Of a stretch of 64,000 bases of DNA, positions 33,360 to 45,094 are shown piece after piece; within the stretch, counting starts at the first letter, position 1, and the number at the start of each line of letters is the position of its first letter. The position numbers were made by a program, and so were the translations under genes. The notes under the pieces were generated by a model. It had not been told where the DNA came from. It did not search any database and saw only the letters and a list, made by a program, of their open reading frames with translations. The stretch comes from Isoetes taiwanensis (taxonomy: Eukaryota; Streptophyta; Lycopodiopsida; Isoetales; Isoetaceae): NCBI GenBank assembly GCA_021234155.1, contig JAJEKV010000030.1, forward strand, positions 6,631,890 to 6,695,889, read 5' to 3'.

Positions 33360-34990
33360 ATTCTTGTGCATGCTCTACTGTTATCCTTAGTGTTACCAAA
33401 TGGTCCGTGGTCGAGTGCTCTGTTCTGAAGCCCACATGTCCCTATGCTCGAAGCTTTCTAGTTTCTGCCCAATGTTTTAGTTTATGATCTAGTACTTCAC
33501 CAAACCACTTGGCAAAGACTAAGCTGACCATGATGGTTCTGTAGTTGCTTGGCTCTTCCCATGCCCCTCCCTTGTGTATTGGGATCGCTTTGTTGTATTG
33601 CCATTTCTCAGGCATCCCTGTATGTACTATTTGGTTAAAGATGTCTATGACTATTCCCCCATGATTGGCTCTACACATTTTAACATCATTATTGTCAACC
33701 CGTATAGGTCTGGTGCTTTGTTGTTTGCCATTTTACTGTGCCTCCAATATTTCCATTCTCGTGAAACTGGGCATGTGCTTTCCTTCTAGGATCATTATTG
33801 GATCTGCCCCTATTTTATACAGTCTTTCTAGATAACGGGTCCAATTTATAAATTCAGCATCCCCTTCTGCTGACTTTTTAATCCTCACCCCGTTTTCATG
33901 TTAAACCATAACCTTCTAGGGTATTTTCTCATCTTGTCTACTTTCAGATTTCTGCTTCTCTTATTCTTCAACATCTTTATGTATTTATGCCGCTCCATTT
34001 GGTATTGGTCGATGTCTTTTGCATGTCTAATCCTCCTTTGCTCTCTGCAGTCTTCATCGAACCACATTGATGTCTTGAACGCTTGTGCCATCCTCTTCCT
34101 CTTCCGTTGCTCGAATACTGCCCCCGACTGTGTGCACCATTATATCATTTAGATTATTATCATTGTCCTTTGGGTTTTGGTCTTCCCATTTCCTGTCCTG
34201 CAGATTCCTTTGGATCTCATCTGCAAAAATCGCAGCTTTATTTTCCTTGAATCTGAATCGTGTCTTTGCTGCCACTTCTACTTGTTATGTCATAGAGCCT
34301 CCAAATGTCTGGCTTACCTTTATATGTATGGATTTTTGTCCTTCTCTTTCCCATGTTGGCCATTTTCCTAGTTCCATCGTCTTGAGATTTTTGATGGCAT
34401 CTTCATTTGCAATTACATAATCCACTATGCTATTACCATGCTTGTTTTGGCTCGTATACTTTCCTAAGCCATGCCATCTCTGCAATCCGTTGGATATGAC
34501 AATGTTTGTGATTGTGCATAGCTTTATTAGTATCTCCCCCTTGGTCGTGATATCTATAATATCCGTCGTGCTTAACTGCCATTCCGTTTCCCTTTGGCAT
34601 TGTGTCCATTGTCCATTCCGGTCATCTATCCCTACTATATATGCTTGTTCTTGGCATATTCTGGCATTCAGGTCCCCACCAAGATCAGCGCCCCCTTGTC
34701 CCTATATTGCATAATAACTTCACCCATATTTAGTAGCTCCAGTTTATCACAATTCGGTGGGTAGTATGCAATTAGCATATAGAGGTCTTTATTACTATGC
34801 ATTGTCATATGGAGAAGCATATATCTTTTATTAATATCATTCAACACCGTACATGCCTTACATTCCTACTTTTAATATAGCAGGCTAGGCTTGCACTGCC
34901 CCTTCCCCCGTTTTGAAATTCTTTTCCTTCCGGGGGGTATAGCCAGGTTCTTCCGATAATCTTTTCAAGTTATGCATGGTGTCCTGATTT
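33360..34990 (-). mobile_element. group-C LINE fragment, endonuclease to mid-RT
   Basis: Minus-strand frames, from 34990 down: LKRLSEEPGYTPRKEKNFKT, then QNKHGNSIVDYVIANEDAI (endonuclease end), then AQAFKTSMWFDEDCREQRRI. They end with VIDIFNQIVHTGMPEKWQYN, SNYRTIMVSLVFAKWFGEVL and EHSTTDHLVTLRI (RT). All are collinear with the element at 59150-64000, e.g. NYRTIMVSSIFAKWF and EHSTTDHLVTLRI there. Both ends are truncated and frames are broken. Confidence 0.88.
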
Positions 34991-35360
34991 CTTGCAGCCT
35001 CCAGCCTTAGGAAGAGTGGAAGACGCAGTAGAAAGGAGAAAAAAAGTGAGCACGCAGAGTGATTAGATTAAAATATCCCATATTTGAAAGAATCTCCTGA
35101 AGATTATTGTGATAATCTTCTAAAAAGTTATCTTGATATTCTTCACCTACCCGTAGTTCCCTATTTTAAACTTTATATGATCCAACCGCCACGACCGATA
35201 GATCATGATAAACTGCAAGACCCATGATTTAAAAATAAACAACCACTCTTCACGGTAGAAGCGCATGGACTATGCCCAAAATACATAGTAAGCCAAGCTA
35301 CATGGCAATAATAAATTAAAGGCTGGAGGTGGAGGCCGCTATATCTAATGAATTCAACAT
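34991..35360. other. no gene recognised
   Basis: Short spacer between two minus-strand LINE copies; AT-rich, no structure seen. Confidence 0.35.
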
Positions 35361-37890
35361 AGGAAGGAAGGAAGGAAGGAAGGAAGGAAGGAAGGAAGGT
35401 TCTTTTATCGTCCGCGGAGGCCAATCGGCCTATGGGACCCAAATTACACGGGTGCAGCAAGCCCGTTGCTTCCCGGATTAAAAAACCCCCCCTTAGGAGG
35501 GAAAAACCGTCGCAGCAACAAACCTGCTGGCAGCTGTACAAATATACATATATACACATGAATTTCCGGCACCTCAGGTAGGCGCCCCGGGGCAGAGGTG
35601 AATCCGCAGATCCAAAATCTCCTGGAGGTAGGAGCCAAGGGATCGAACTGACGGCGTACTGAGTAGCTCGTGCAGGGGAAGACCCAGTCGCACCAAGAGA
35701 ATGTAGTGAGCCCGAATCTGACTATAGGTTGGACAGCTCTGGAAGGCATGGCTTTCATCCTCAACAACCCCCGGCGGGCAACACTGACAAAGCCTGTCCT
35801 GGCGCGGCTCTCCAACCCACTGACCCGTCTCAAGCCGAAGATGGTGAGCCCCTGTTCGAATGGACGCGATAATCCTGCGCTTCTTCATGGGCAACTGAGA
35901 ACGCAGGTATAGCTGTGGGCCTCGAACCAGGGTGGGGTTTATGTGTTGTTTGTAGTGTGCCACCTTTACCTGTTCCAGAGCATGGTGGTCCCAGAGCCTC
36001 CCCAGGAAACAAGAGTCCAAGTACCCCCTCAGCCTATCCCGGTCGGTGTCTGTGTGCACTTGGACGCACCTATGTGCGTCTACGTTCCAGCGCGCCAGCC
36101 ACTGGGCTCTCTTGTCCTTCCAACAAGCCCTAAGTCGTTGCGGGCTCATCGCCACAGCGTAAGCCAAGTGCGGGAGCCGAGTGTCGCCCATGTTGGCCAC
36201 CTTCTGGAAATAGACAATGTGCCTATCGAGGGCCGCATGCTGAAGTATCGAGGGGCATGAATCTTGTCTCCTGCAACAAGATCTGATATGGAACTGAGGG
36301 CTTCATGCCAAGTGCCCGCGTCAAAAATGCCTTCTGGACCTGCTCTAAGTCGTGCCAAATCGCCAAAGACACCACTGGGCCCCACACCTCGACCCCATAC
36401 AAAAGAACTGGCTCGACCAGTGCCCGGAACAAATGTGACTGGTGGCCCCAGTCATACAGCTCTGCCCTGTGACTATTGTTTTGCTTCCAACCTGCGGCCA
36501 CCTGAAGGCGAAAGGATGCATCCCAATACATTGAGGACGGGAATTCCACCCCCAGGTACTTGTAGCTGGGTGTGACCTCTATCATCTGCCCCTAATAAGT
36601 GAGCGCCGGAGGTGTCGGATGACGTGAGGAGGATATGAGAACCACTTTAGTCTTGACCAGGTTGACCCGCATGCCCGTTGCCTGCCAGAATGTGTCCAGG
36701 GCATCTAGGTGTGCCTGCATTCCCTCTGGTGTATGGGCCAAGAGGTCCACATCATCCGCATAGATGAGCTGCCGGATGACCTGGTGCAAGAGCTGTATAC
36801 CATCCCCCCCATTGGCAGCTAGCCAGGCCTCCAACTGGTCAATGTAAAGTCCAAAGAGTGTGGGTGAGAGAGGACAACCTTGCCTAACTCCAATGCTACG
36901 GGCAAATGACCAGTCCTTCCGGTTGCATGCGGCTGTGCGGCTCTCTTATACCAGACCTGCTTTGCGTTACAGATCCATAGGGAGTCCCAAATGGTGCAAT
37001 CTAAGCCCACAACTTTTCCTGGGGATCGTGGTCGAAAGCCTTTGCAAAGTCAACAAAACAAAGCAGAGTGTCCTCCTCGATGGTTCCTATGTCCTCGACC
37101 GTGGTCTTGAGTGTGAAGATGTGATCAATGGTCGAATGTCGGGGTCGGAAGCCTGCCTGGGTAAGTGCCCTGACTTCCGCTGCCTCTGCCCATCTGGTTA
37201 CCTGCTGTTCGAGAATGCCCGCGACGCCTTGGCAAATACCGAAATGACCGTGATGGTTCGGTGGTGAATTGGCCGACGCTGTGGGTCCCCTCGCCTTGTA
37301 GATCGGAACAACCCGCTTGGTCCATGACCGGGGAAAACCCTCCCGCAGGCCGTTGAATCAAGGCCGGGATCAGGACACCATGGGGCGCCTTTGCCCACTT
37401 GAGCAACTCCGCCTACCCGGGCCATCCAAGTCCCGCCTTCCCATTAGCCAGTGCTGCAGCCCTCTTCGACATCTTCTTACGTGATCACCGGCGGTGATAT
37501 GTCTTTGGGGAACATCCGTCCGTGTTCTCCGGGGATCATAAAGCTATTGCGCGGATATCGCCCCCCGCAACGCCGTAATGTTCCCCGTAGGTCGCGGCTG
37601 ACCGCAGAGCATCCCCCTCGAAAGCTCTCGGTGAAGGCGCCCGAGTTAGTTTAACATTTCTCCCCGGTGCCTTGCCGGTACCTTGCCTTTGTTTCCTTGA
37701 GGAAGGCACGGTAATGGTCGGTGGCCCGAGCTTCACCGGTCCCCGATCCACGACGAGATTTTTATGCGCTGCGTTGCGTTCCTTACACTCAAATCAAACC
37801 ATCTCGGCGGCGCGGGAAAATTGCGGTCTCTGATCTCTGGCGTGGGGGAGGTCTCCCAAAGCATATGTCTGCCCCTGCTCTGAGGAGCTC
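35361..37890 (-). mobile_element. group-B LINE, RT to 3' end, with (TTCC)n tail
   Basis: The plus strand starts with about nine GGAA units (35362-35398), so on the minus strand the element ends GGACGATAAAAGAAC(CTTC)n. Coding on the minus strand: 36834-36592 has RQLIYADDVDLLAH (RT active site) and MRVNLVKTKVVLIS. 36585-36223 continues with YKYLGVEF and LLYGVEVWGP. 36200-35574 (208 residues) ends in a Cys/His zinc-finger-like block RLCQCC...DESHAFQSC. The 5' side is lost near 37890. This copy has GC-rich sequence unlike its surroundings. Confidence 0.88.
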
Positions 37891-38489
37891 AACCAGTAGG
37901 CAAGTTTGGAGTATACCTTCCATCGACCTCCATATTTTTACAAAAAAAAGACTGACAATGAGAGGTCATCTCCTCCGTTGAGGATTATGGAAGGGCCCAA
38001 AGGTGGAGGCCCCCTGATTTTTTCATTGCATATGGCCAATCTTAGTCAAACCCCTATAAACAATCGGGCATTCTCCATATTCTAACAATCTCACCATTCC
38101 AATTTCACAACCTTATCCACTAGGTGTAACTAATTGGCCTCTACTGTTTGTCCTGCATTGAAATGAATTATTATGAATTGTTTAGTAGCACTTCATTGCC
38201 TATTTTCGGTGTTTTAGCTTATCGCTGCAACTAGCTGCTATTTCTAGATGCGGTGCTATTACCCATAAGTTCGCTTCTAACTATGTGTGTACATAAAAAT
38301 GCAGTCCTTGATTTAGTTTGGCCATCTTGCCATACCTTGGAATGCAACATGGAATATGTTCCAAAGAATTCTTTCACTACTGTGAATTGCTCAATCGGTT
38401 AATTTACAACAGGCGTACACCAAACTTATGTTGGGATAGAAAAAATGACAAAATTTATATGCACACGACTTTCCTCAAGTCAGAGCAAT
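37891..38489. other. YAF9 downstream region
   Basis: AT-rich spacer between the LINE truncation point and the YAF9 stop codon at 38490; includes the likely YAF9 3' UTR. No other feature seen. Confidence 0.4.
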
Positions 38490-40453
38490 CTATAACAAGG
38501 GCATCGGATTCGCTTTTAAACGAACAGCTTCAGTCTCGAGGACGCTGAGCTCTCTTTTCAATTTCGCTACTTGACCTTGTATCTGAAATGAAACAGAATT
38601 GTTCTAAAAGAACTCACAAGATTTTCCAAACAATGGGATCAAACAGTTCACCTGTTGCCTGGCTGACGTTATTGTAGCCAATTCATCTGCTTCGGAATGT
38701 TTCAAGAACCATTGGCCAAGACGGTGATCCTTTGTGTCCCCTCTCTTTTTATCATTTGCATTCTCATCACCCCCTAAAGGTCGTAACACATCAGAATGAT
38801 AGACGGCCAAAACAATTAGTACAAAAAAGATATAGTCAGCAGCTAACCAGGAGGTGCAGGAAGAGCTAGATCATTGAGAGATCCAGTAACAGCAATGCTT
38901 GGGTGATTGTGAATACGCAGCAGAAGTGCTTCAGATGGTTCGCTAAAGACAATCTCATCGTAAGACTCTACAACAACTGGTTTCTTTGTAGTTTGTGGTC
39001 CCACTTCATCCTCTGGGTATAGTTTTAAGTGATGGAACCTGAAACATAGAGAATTGATCAAACTTTAGTTCTGTTTGCTGCCACAATTGATGAGAAAACA
39101 AATAGGAAATTATCCATCTTTATGACCCATCCTCAAGTAGTTACTTGCAGCACAGAATGATGAATAATTTGATGCTCCCGACCTTTCCATTTCCAAATGA
39201 TTTGTTCAATCTATTTCTTAGATGGTCTCCTTTTTCCAAAAACAGACACTTATACTTGACTCCACACTTGATTTGATTTTAACCTACCTAGAAGCATCTT
39301 TGAAAAGGGATTGTTTGACGGACATATCAAGCCTAGAACATACTAAACCGAGAGCACACTTGCTTTGATTCAAACCTACCTAGAGGCATCTTTGAAAAGA
39401 TTGTTTGGCAGAAATATCAAGCCTAGATCATACTTAACGAAACCACTTACATGTAACCAACTCCATTAGGACATTTCTTAAAAGAGCAAAGGCTTACAAT
39501 TCTAGTGGCTTCTCTGAAGCATCGCTGGCAAAGAAAATTGTCATGCTAATTTCAAATTCACCCCATCCTGTCTCACTGAGCTCAAATGGTGCAGAATCTA
39601 CCACCCTAGTTGGATTGTTAAAACTAGGATGCAGCTGGAACACCACCCTCTTAATCACTGCTCCGAGGTCCTCGTTATTTGCACTTCTAATGTAAGCCGT
39701 CCATTTATGAGAATGCAACCTGTTAAGAAACAATATATAAATATCCGTCGAACAAACTCCCCACATCCATGCAAGCTGAACTTACTCGTCTGCCTTTTTG
39801 CCAAGCCAAAAAGATATCGTCCCGTAAGCAATAGGTATTGAAATTTCTACATTCTTTACTCTTTTCACTGAGCTCTGAAATAAAAAGGACCCAGGTTAAA
39901 TTCAACGAAATCCGTTGATGCGCATGTCTAGAAAGGTATCTTGCAAACCTTTTTCTCGTGGTCATCCCCAAGCCTAGCTGTTTTTGCTTTCTGAGAACGT
40001 TGAATTGCGCTAACTTCCGTCTGCTCAATGCCAAATCTTTTACCCACCACAGCTTGTGGCATTTTACCTCTCAGGGCAACAATCTCATCAATCTGCAGGG
40101 AACCAAAAATTAAAGCTTATTAAAAGCCTATCCAGACTACTATAATAAGCAGACCCAAAAGGCAAAAGAAAAAAAGGAAAAAAAAAATAACAAAAAACAT
40201 TTTGACCTAGTTAAAAGAACCACAGAAGCAAAAACCCTAATCAATCCGACAGCCGACCTAAATAGAAACCAATCCCAAAATGGGCAAAGACCCAAAGGAC
40301 CAAATGCAGAAATGCAGAAACAGGAATAGAAAGGGAGAGAAAACGGGCCTCTTCCGATGAAAGATCGGCAAGGCGGCGCTTTCGTTTTACAGAAGGGGTA
40401 TTTGCTGGAGAATCTGAAAGATCTGAGGGAGCTGCGGCAGAGGCAGCAGCCAT
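38490..40453 (-). CDS. YAF9: YAF9/GAS41 YEATS-domain chromatin protein
   Basis: This acetyl-lysine reader is shared by the SWR1 remodeller and NuA4 acetyltransferase complexes. Exons on the minus strand are about 40453-40349, 40092-39949, 39874-39786, 39719-39498, 39038-38848, 38773-38652 and 38582-38490. Phases agree at all junctions after exon 2. YEATS blocks: [53 protein letters not shown] and [14 protein letters not shown] with [14 protein letters not shown]. Near the end [20 protein letters not shown] and a short coiled coil [16 protein letters not shown] complete the family layout. Odd: an N-terminal segment (35 codons plus exon 2, with [19 protein letters not shown]) precedes the YEATS domain. 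Joining exon 1 to exon 2 in frame needs a GC donor; the nearest GT is four bases later and out of frame. Confidence 0.93.
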
Positions 40454-41613
40454 AGCGAAGCAGGTGGGATAAATAAATAGAAATTTGGGCTGCTATCGTG
40501 TCAACGGCAGAGTGGAGAATGGATCACGACTCCGCCATAGCCACACACGCACAAGCCTTTCCTCGACAGCGCCGTTGTTCTGTTCACATGTTTGTTACAG
40601 TTGTTCCCCTTTTTCTCGCCCACGTGTACCTCCTTGCCACTATGCTTCCACGTGGCGTAGTGTCGGCACTCCGCGCATCGCTGGTTTCCATCTTAAGCCT
40701 GAACCAAATGGATATCCCTATAACGTGAAGACCACTTAGTCGTCCGTTTTCATACCATATATAAAGCAGTAACATTTCTGTTCTTAAAAAATTAGGAAGT
40801 ATTTTTTCTGGGCTGAGAGCAACTTTGCGCTTGACACGTACTTTTTTTCTTCATTTCTAAAATCTTAAAAAAAAAACAAATGTTGATGGTTGACACGTAG
40901 ATTTCCCCTTTCTTGCTCTACAAGCAATACATGGCTATGGATCTCCTGTCTTGGTTTCTTGAGGAAAGCTCACCGATCTTCCCTGGCTATGGCGACATGC
41001 CATGGGCAATGTTAAGCCCATTCATATTTCCGGCCTTGCCGAATCTTTTATGCTTGATCTTTGCACAAGTTTTGCCCGCAAATAATGAGGATTCATTGAG
41101 AAAACATTTAGGTATGAAAGTGCATGAAAGGAAGAAGCCACAACTGGGCCGGAATGCCCCTTTGCTAATCCCGAGAGAAGGCAAGAGGGAGGTATCCAAG
41201 ATGGGTTCCATATCCGGGCACCGCTTGCCGTGATTTAGAAAGGAAACCGCAAAACGCAGGCGATGGTTGTAAATATGCTTATGGGGTTTTTGAATCTTTG
41301 GCTTCATCCCCGCTTTCGCTCTGAGACTTCGCCCAATTCAAGGCGTATTTGCCGTGGCAGACATCGGGAAGATCTTCCGCCGCAAGATTGAGGCGATCTT
41401 CGATGAATGCAAGTTACGCATGGTGATTTTGGCTTCAAATTTTCCTAGCTTGTTGTGGTCGGGCCGTTCGACCGACCTCCGTTTTGCAAGGGTAGGGTTC
41501 TAACTTATGGGGTTTTTAGTCAAGCTCAACTTTGACATGGCTGCGCCTATTGAGATTCTCTCTTTTGAGAACACCTACCTTGGTAGAATATGGTGAGAGG
41601 AGCAGTGCGAACT
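40454..41613. other. YAF9 upstream region and spacer
   Basis: It contains the presumed YAF9 promoter. A plus-strand open frame of 106 codons at 40913-41233 has no domain sign. No other gene supported. Confidence 0.35.
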
Positions 41614-42006
41614 TCAGAGCTTTCTGTTCTCTTCATATCTGTAGAGATTAACATGCATTTGAGCCCATTCTATGCAACATAACAGCATGTTTGAAGGGGT
41701 CATTCCAGAATTGCTTGGATTGACTTCAATAATGCATGCAACTTGAGGTGCCGGAACAGAATTCAAATTTATTGCACTGAGGTTTCTTGATGATGTTTGC
41801 CCCGTCCATCCTGTGTTTGCAGGAAAGACGCCATACATGTTTTGAAGAGGCCCCCCCATCATGTTTCCAGTTCTCGTTGGGAAGTGCATTACACCCATAG
41901 AAGGGCCTGCAGTATGAGCATTTGAGAATGCATTAGAGACGGCATTACTGGTTGTTTTTGGCACTGCTACCTTAAGGTATTCAAACGCCATAATTGTAAC
42001 TATCAC
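41614..42006 (-). other. 130-codon open frame, unidentified, possible exon remnant
   Basis: The frame is Ser/Thr/Asn/Gly/Pro-rich (for example NAFSNAHTAGPSMGVMHFPT and NMYGVFPANTGWTG), like the disordered tail of a trafficking or RNA-binding protein. There is no domain, no defined start and no splice evidence. It ends about 85 bases before the IF1 start on the other strand. Confidence 0.2.
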
Positions 42007-42091
42007 TATGCCGTGGCCCTATCTAAAGGCATTTTGGGAAGAGTGGAAAACAAGAGAAGCATTCATCCTATCAATTCCTTAGAACAGAACT

Positions 42092-43109
42092 ATGGCGATG
42101 CTCCGACAGGCTGCACGAAGACTAGGAGGTGAGCTAGGCGCCTCCAGAAATGCTCCAGCTTTTAGGATTCGGCGAGCAAGTTTTAGCGGCGAGCGTGTCT
42201 TGAGCGAAGAAGAAAAAGCCGCTGAAAATGTCTATATCAAGGTTTGCTATGAAATCTACCTCTCCCCTTTTATTTTTCGAGTCCTTCTTCTTAGATTCTG
42301 GCATTATAATTTTCTAGAAACTTTTTGCAACTTCTTTCTTAAAATGTGCTCTGATTGCAACATTTCCTCTTTTACTTACATGGTTCCATTATCTTGTTAT
42401 GGATTTTACTGTTTAACTGCAGATATTATGTTCCATGTTCAGATTTAATGTAGAGGGAGTTCTGTGTCTTAGTTTTGTTTCTATTATGTTGCAATTTGCC
42501 CTATTAAATGACGGTATCCTTTAGGTTTGATAACTTTCAAGTATATGCTGCTAAACCTCAAACAATGTTTTATTTGTATAGAAAATGGAAAGGGAGCGAC
42601 CGGAAAAGCTTGCAAAACGAAAGGTATGCTATATTGCGCTTCTATCCTTGTGCGGGGCCGGTGTGTTTTCATGATTCAAAGGTTGACAGCGTTGATTGAG
42701 AAACTCAAGGGTTCTTTAATATTATATTAGATTCACATTAAGCATCCCATTTTGAAAGCCTTTCCTTAATATTCAAAGTAACAATCTAATATCAGCCAAG
42801 GTGGAACCTGATTGCACAGTAAGAACATTATTATTCTTTGATAAGCATTTCATTATTACAGTATGCAATCGGGTGATGACCATTGCAAGGATTTTTGAAC
42901 CAATCGTAATGTAGTTGCTTGGAAGGCAAAACATCTATTGTGCACCACATTTTGCAGGTCAATGATTTCAACTACAGATATACTTAGGCTTCAAAGTAGT
43001 TGTGGATTAAGTCTGCTCTCTCATGCTTTGGTTTTATTTTCCTAGTGTTTTTGAATTTTAGGCCCGGTGTATTGCTAGTGAGGTCATCGAATCCACAAGC
43101 AAAGACTAA
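42092..43109 (+). CDS. IF1: mitochondrial ATP synthase inhibitor factor IF1
   Basis: IF1 blocks ATP hydrolysis by the mitochondrial F1 motor when the membrane potential falls. Exon 1 is 42092-42241 and exon 2 is 42582-42623, both with GT-AG borders and phase 0. Residues 1 to about 32 form an Arg/Ala-rich presequence with no acids before Glu14. The inhibitory helix is SGERVLSEEEKAAENVYIK and then KMERERPEKLAKRK, the plant IF1 signature. A plausible third exon (43062-43109) adds ARCIASEVIESTSKD and a stop, giving about 79 residues. Plant IF1 tails are usually longer and Lys/Glu-rich, so the last exon is the weak part. The gene could otherwise end in an exon I failed to see. Confidence 0.85.
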
Positions 43110-44780
43110 ACCGGTGTCGGGAGGAGCCTCTTGGAGACCAATCACGTAATCTTGCAGTTGTTGCTTGGAATTGTAGCAATAGTAGCTGGTTATTTTTGGT
43201 GAGCTCGCCTAAGAAGGAGAAGAAGAGGAAGAGTCTAGTTAAGTATTCAACTTCCTGTTCTATGCATAACAATAATAACCGGTAATGGAGAAATGTGGTT
43301 AATGACTCAGTATTTTTAAATAACAATTAATCTCGGTCCATGGTTTTGGAATTTGTGCAAAGTAACGTTGTGGAATCAAGCATGTTAATGGAATGCCAAT
43401 AAAAAGGCAACGAGTTTATCTCAATTATCTTTGTTCCGATTTACTTTCAATAAAAATTTTTGCAAAATTATCTAAAGTGCGTAGATTAAAGTTACGTTTT
43501 AGAAATGTGAAATGTCGATTTTGTTTACAATGGGGATCACGAGGATCCTACACGAGTATTGTAAATAGGCATGAAGGTAATGGCAAATAAAGTCCTCTTG
43601 GACTGCTCTAAAATGGTACATATTCTCAAGAAGAATATTACAAGGTAACATTAATCAAGTCTCCTCATAAATATTGTGCACTACCACTATGCCTTTGGTA
43701 TTTTCTATAATGCTTTTGATTAGCTTTTCTAGTTCTGAAATGCTTTGGAATACCATTCACAAGACGTTGCCAAAGTGGCACTTGAATGAGCATGCCCTAT
43801 TGGATTTGAATGAATTTGTCTGAGATCCAGGTAATTAGAATGTTATAATTACTCTTTTACAATTCGTTATTTTTGCAATTTTGCTATTTTTGCTAGATCC
43901 ACATGCACGCTCTTAGATGGATATCCCATAGTCTACTTGTGCAATGCCTTCTCATATTATAGAAACATCAAGTATCACATTTTAAGAACTTTGGCACCAT
44001 TCCAAAGTTACACAAATTTCCCCTGCATAGACGAGTTGGGGAAGAGAATGCGTTTCGTAAAGGCACGCCATAAAGTTTCTTGTATATATTAGATAGATAG
44101 ATAGATAGATAGTAGTTTTAACGTCACGCCATTATGAAACATATTGCGCATCCAACGGCTAGAGCCTAGAATGATAGTAAAAAAAATTAGAATGCAAGTA
44201 AAACGCCAACTGCAAATAGGTGGAGATTCTTGGAAACAAAGCTTGCCACGTGGCATTATATCATTGAACAACGATATAGAATGGGGACTAAGTGGTTTTT
44301 ACCTTTTTATCCCTCACATATGTAATTTACATTGGGTAGATTCTATTCTTCGATACTCTCTTCAAATATTGACACGTACGCGCATGTTGTGCAGTAGATT
44401 TCTATAGAAAATATTTCGACAAGTAGCAGGGTAGCAAAATATTTCGACAAGTAGCAAGGGTAGCAAGCTATTTGCGGCAGCTTATTGTCTGCAAGGAGAG
44501 ACGATGTTAGCGAGCTCGGATGGCATCTAAACCTAAGTTTTCCTTCTCTTATTTTCTTTAAATCGAAGTTTGCTATTCTTCAACGCCTATTCTTTGGCAT
44601 AAGGTATATTTTTTATTTCATTCTGGCGCTAAATATTAATCTGATCCACTCCAGAAATATGTAGTTTTCTCGCTTCTCTGGCTCTGCCTTGGCTGCATAT
44701 AGATCCAGCAGAAGGCCTTCAGATTTTTTGCCAGACATTATTTTTTTGGTATAAATGCATCAAGCCAGGTAAAGGCTCCT
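43110..44780. other. non-coding stretch with a (GATA)n run
   Basis: AT-rich with no coding recognised. At 44088-44113 a GATA microsatellite is followed by GTAGTTTTAACGTC. Read on the minus strand this is GACGTTAAAACTAC(TATC)n, which resembles the end of the group-B LINEs, but no further LINE homology continues. Confidence 0.4.
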
Positions 44781-44880
44781 TCTTAAGCAGATGAAACCAG
44801 GGTATTCCAAGCTATGGAGGTCTTAAGCAGATGAAACCAGGGTATTCCAGGCTGGGGTATTCCAAGCTGGGGTATGGAGG
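44781..44880 (+). repeat. 40-base tandem repeat with an inner duplication
   Basis: TCTTAAGCAGATGAAACCAG and the next 20 bases (44781-44820) repeat at 44821. In the second copy an inner GCTGGGGTATTCCAA phrase is itself duplicated. Confidence 0.85.
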
Positions 44881-44908
44881 TTTGGTCCTTCCAAGCTATG
44901 TGCTAGGA

Positions 44909-45027
44909 AACCCACGGGTAGGAGAGGGTTTCCAGCGGGAAACTGGTAGGCGGCGGCGCCGCACACGCCCCTCGCGGCGGCGCCGCCTACTAGTTTCCCA
45001 CCGGAAACCCTCAACTGCCCGTGGGTT
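44909..45027. repeat. GC-rich near-palindrome, 54-base arms
   Basis: The left arm 44909-44962 runs from AACCCACGGG through GAGGGTTTCC and GGAAACTGGTAGGCGG to GCGGCGCCGC. The right arm 44974-45027 is its reverse complement with a few mismatches. An 11-base loop separates them. A T19 run follows at 45066-45084. No coding potential. It could fold into a strong hairpin in DNA or RNA. Confidence 0.85.
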
Positions 45028-45094
45028 ACCGCACATGATCCTCCGGTAGGTGGAAGTTCCGGTCCTTTTTTTTTTTTTTTTTTTCTTCTTTCTT

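Noticed and set aside
35670-37981. Plus-strand ORFs opposite the LINE
   Set aside because: They are the complement of minus-strand RT and C-terminal coding, with Pro/Arg-rich composition typical of GC-rich antisense frames.
44088-44130. GATA microsatellite as a certain group-B LINE end
   Set aside because: Only about 10 bases besides the repeat match the LINE terminus, so it is kept as a candidate only.
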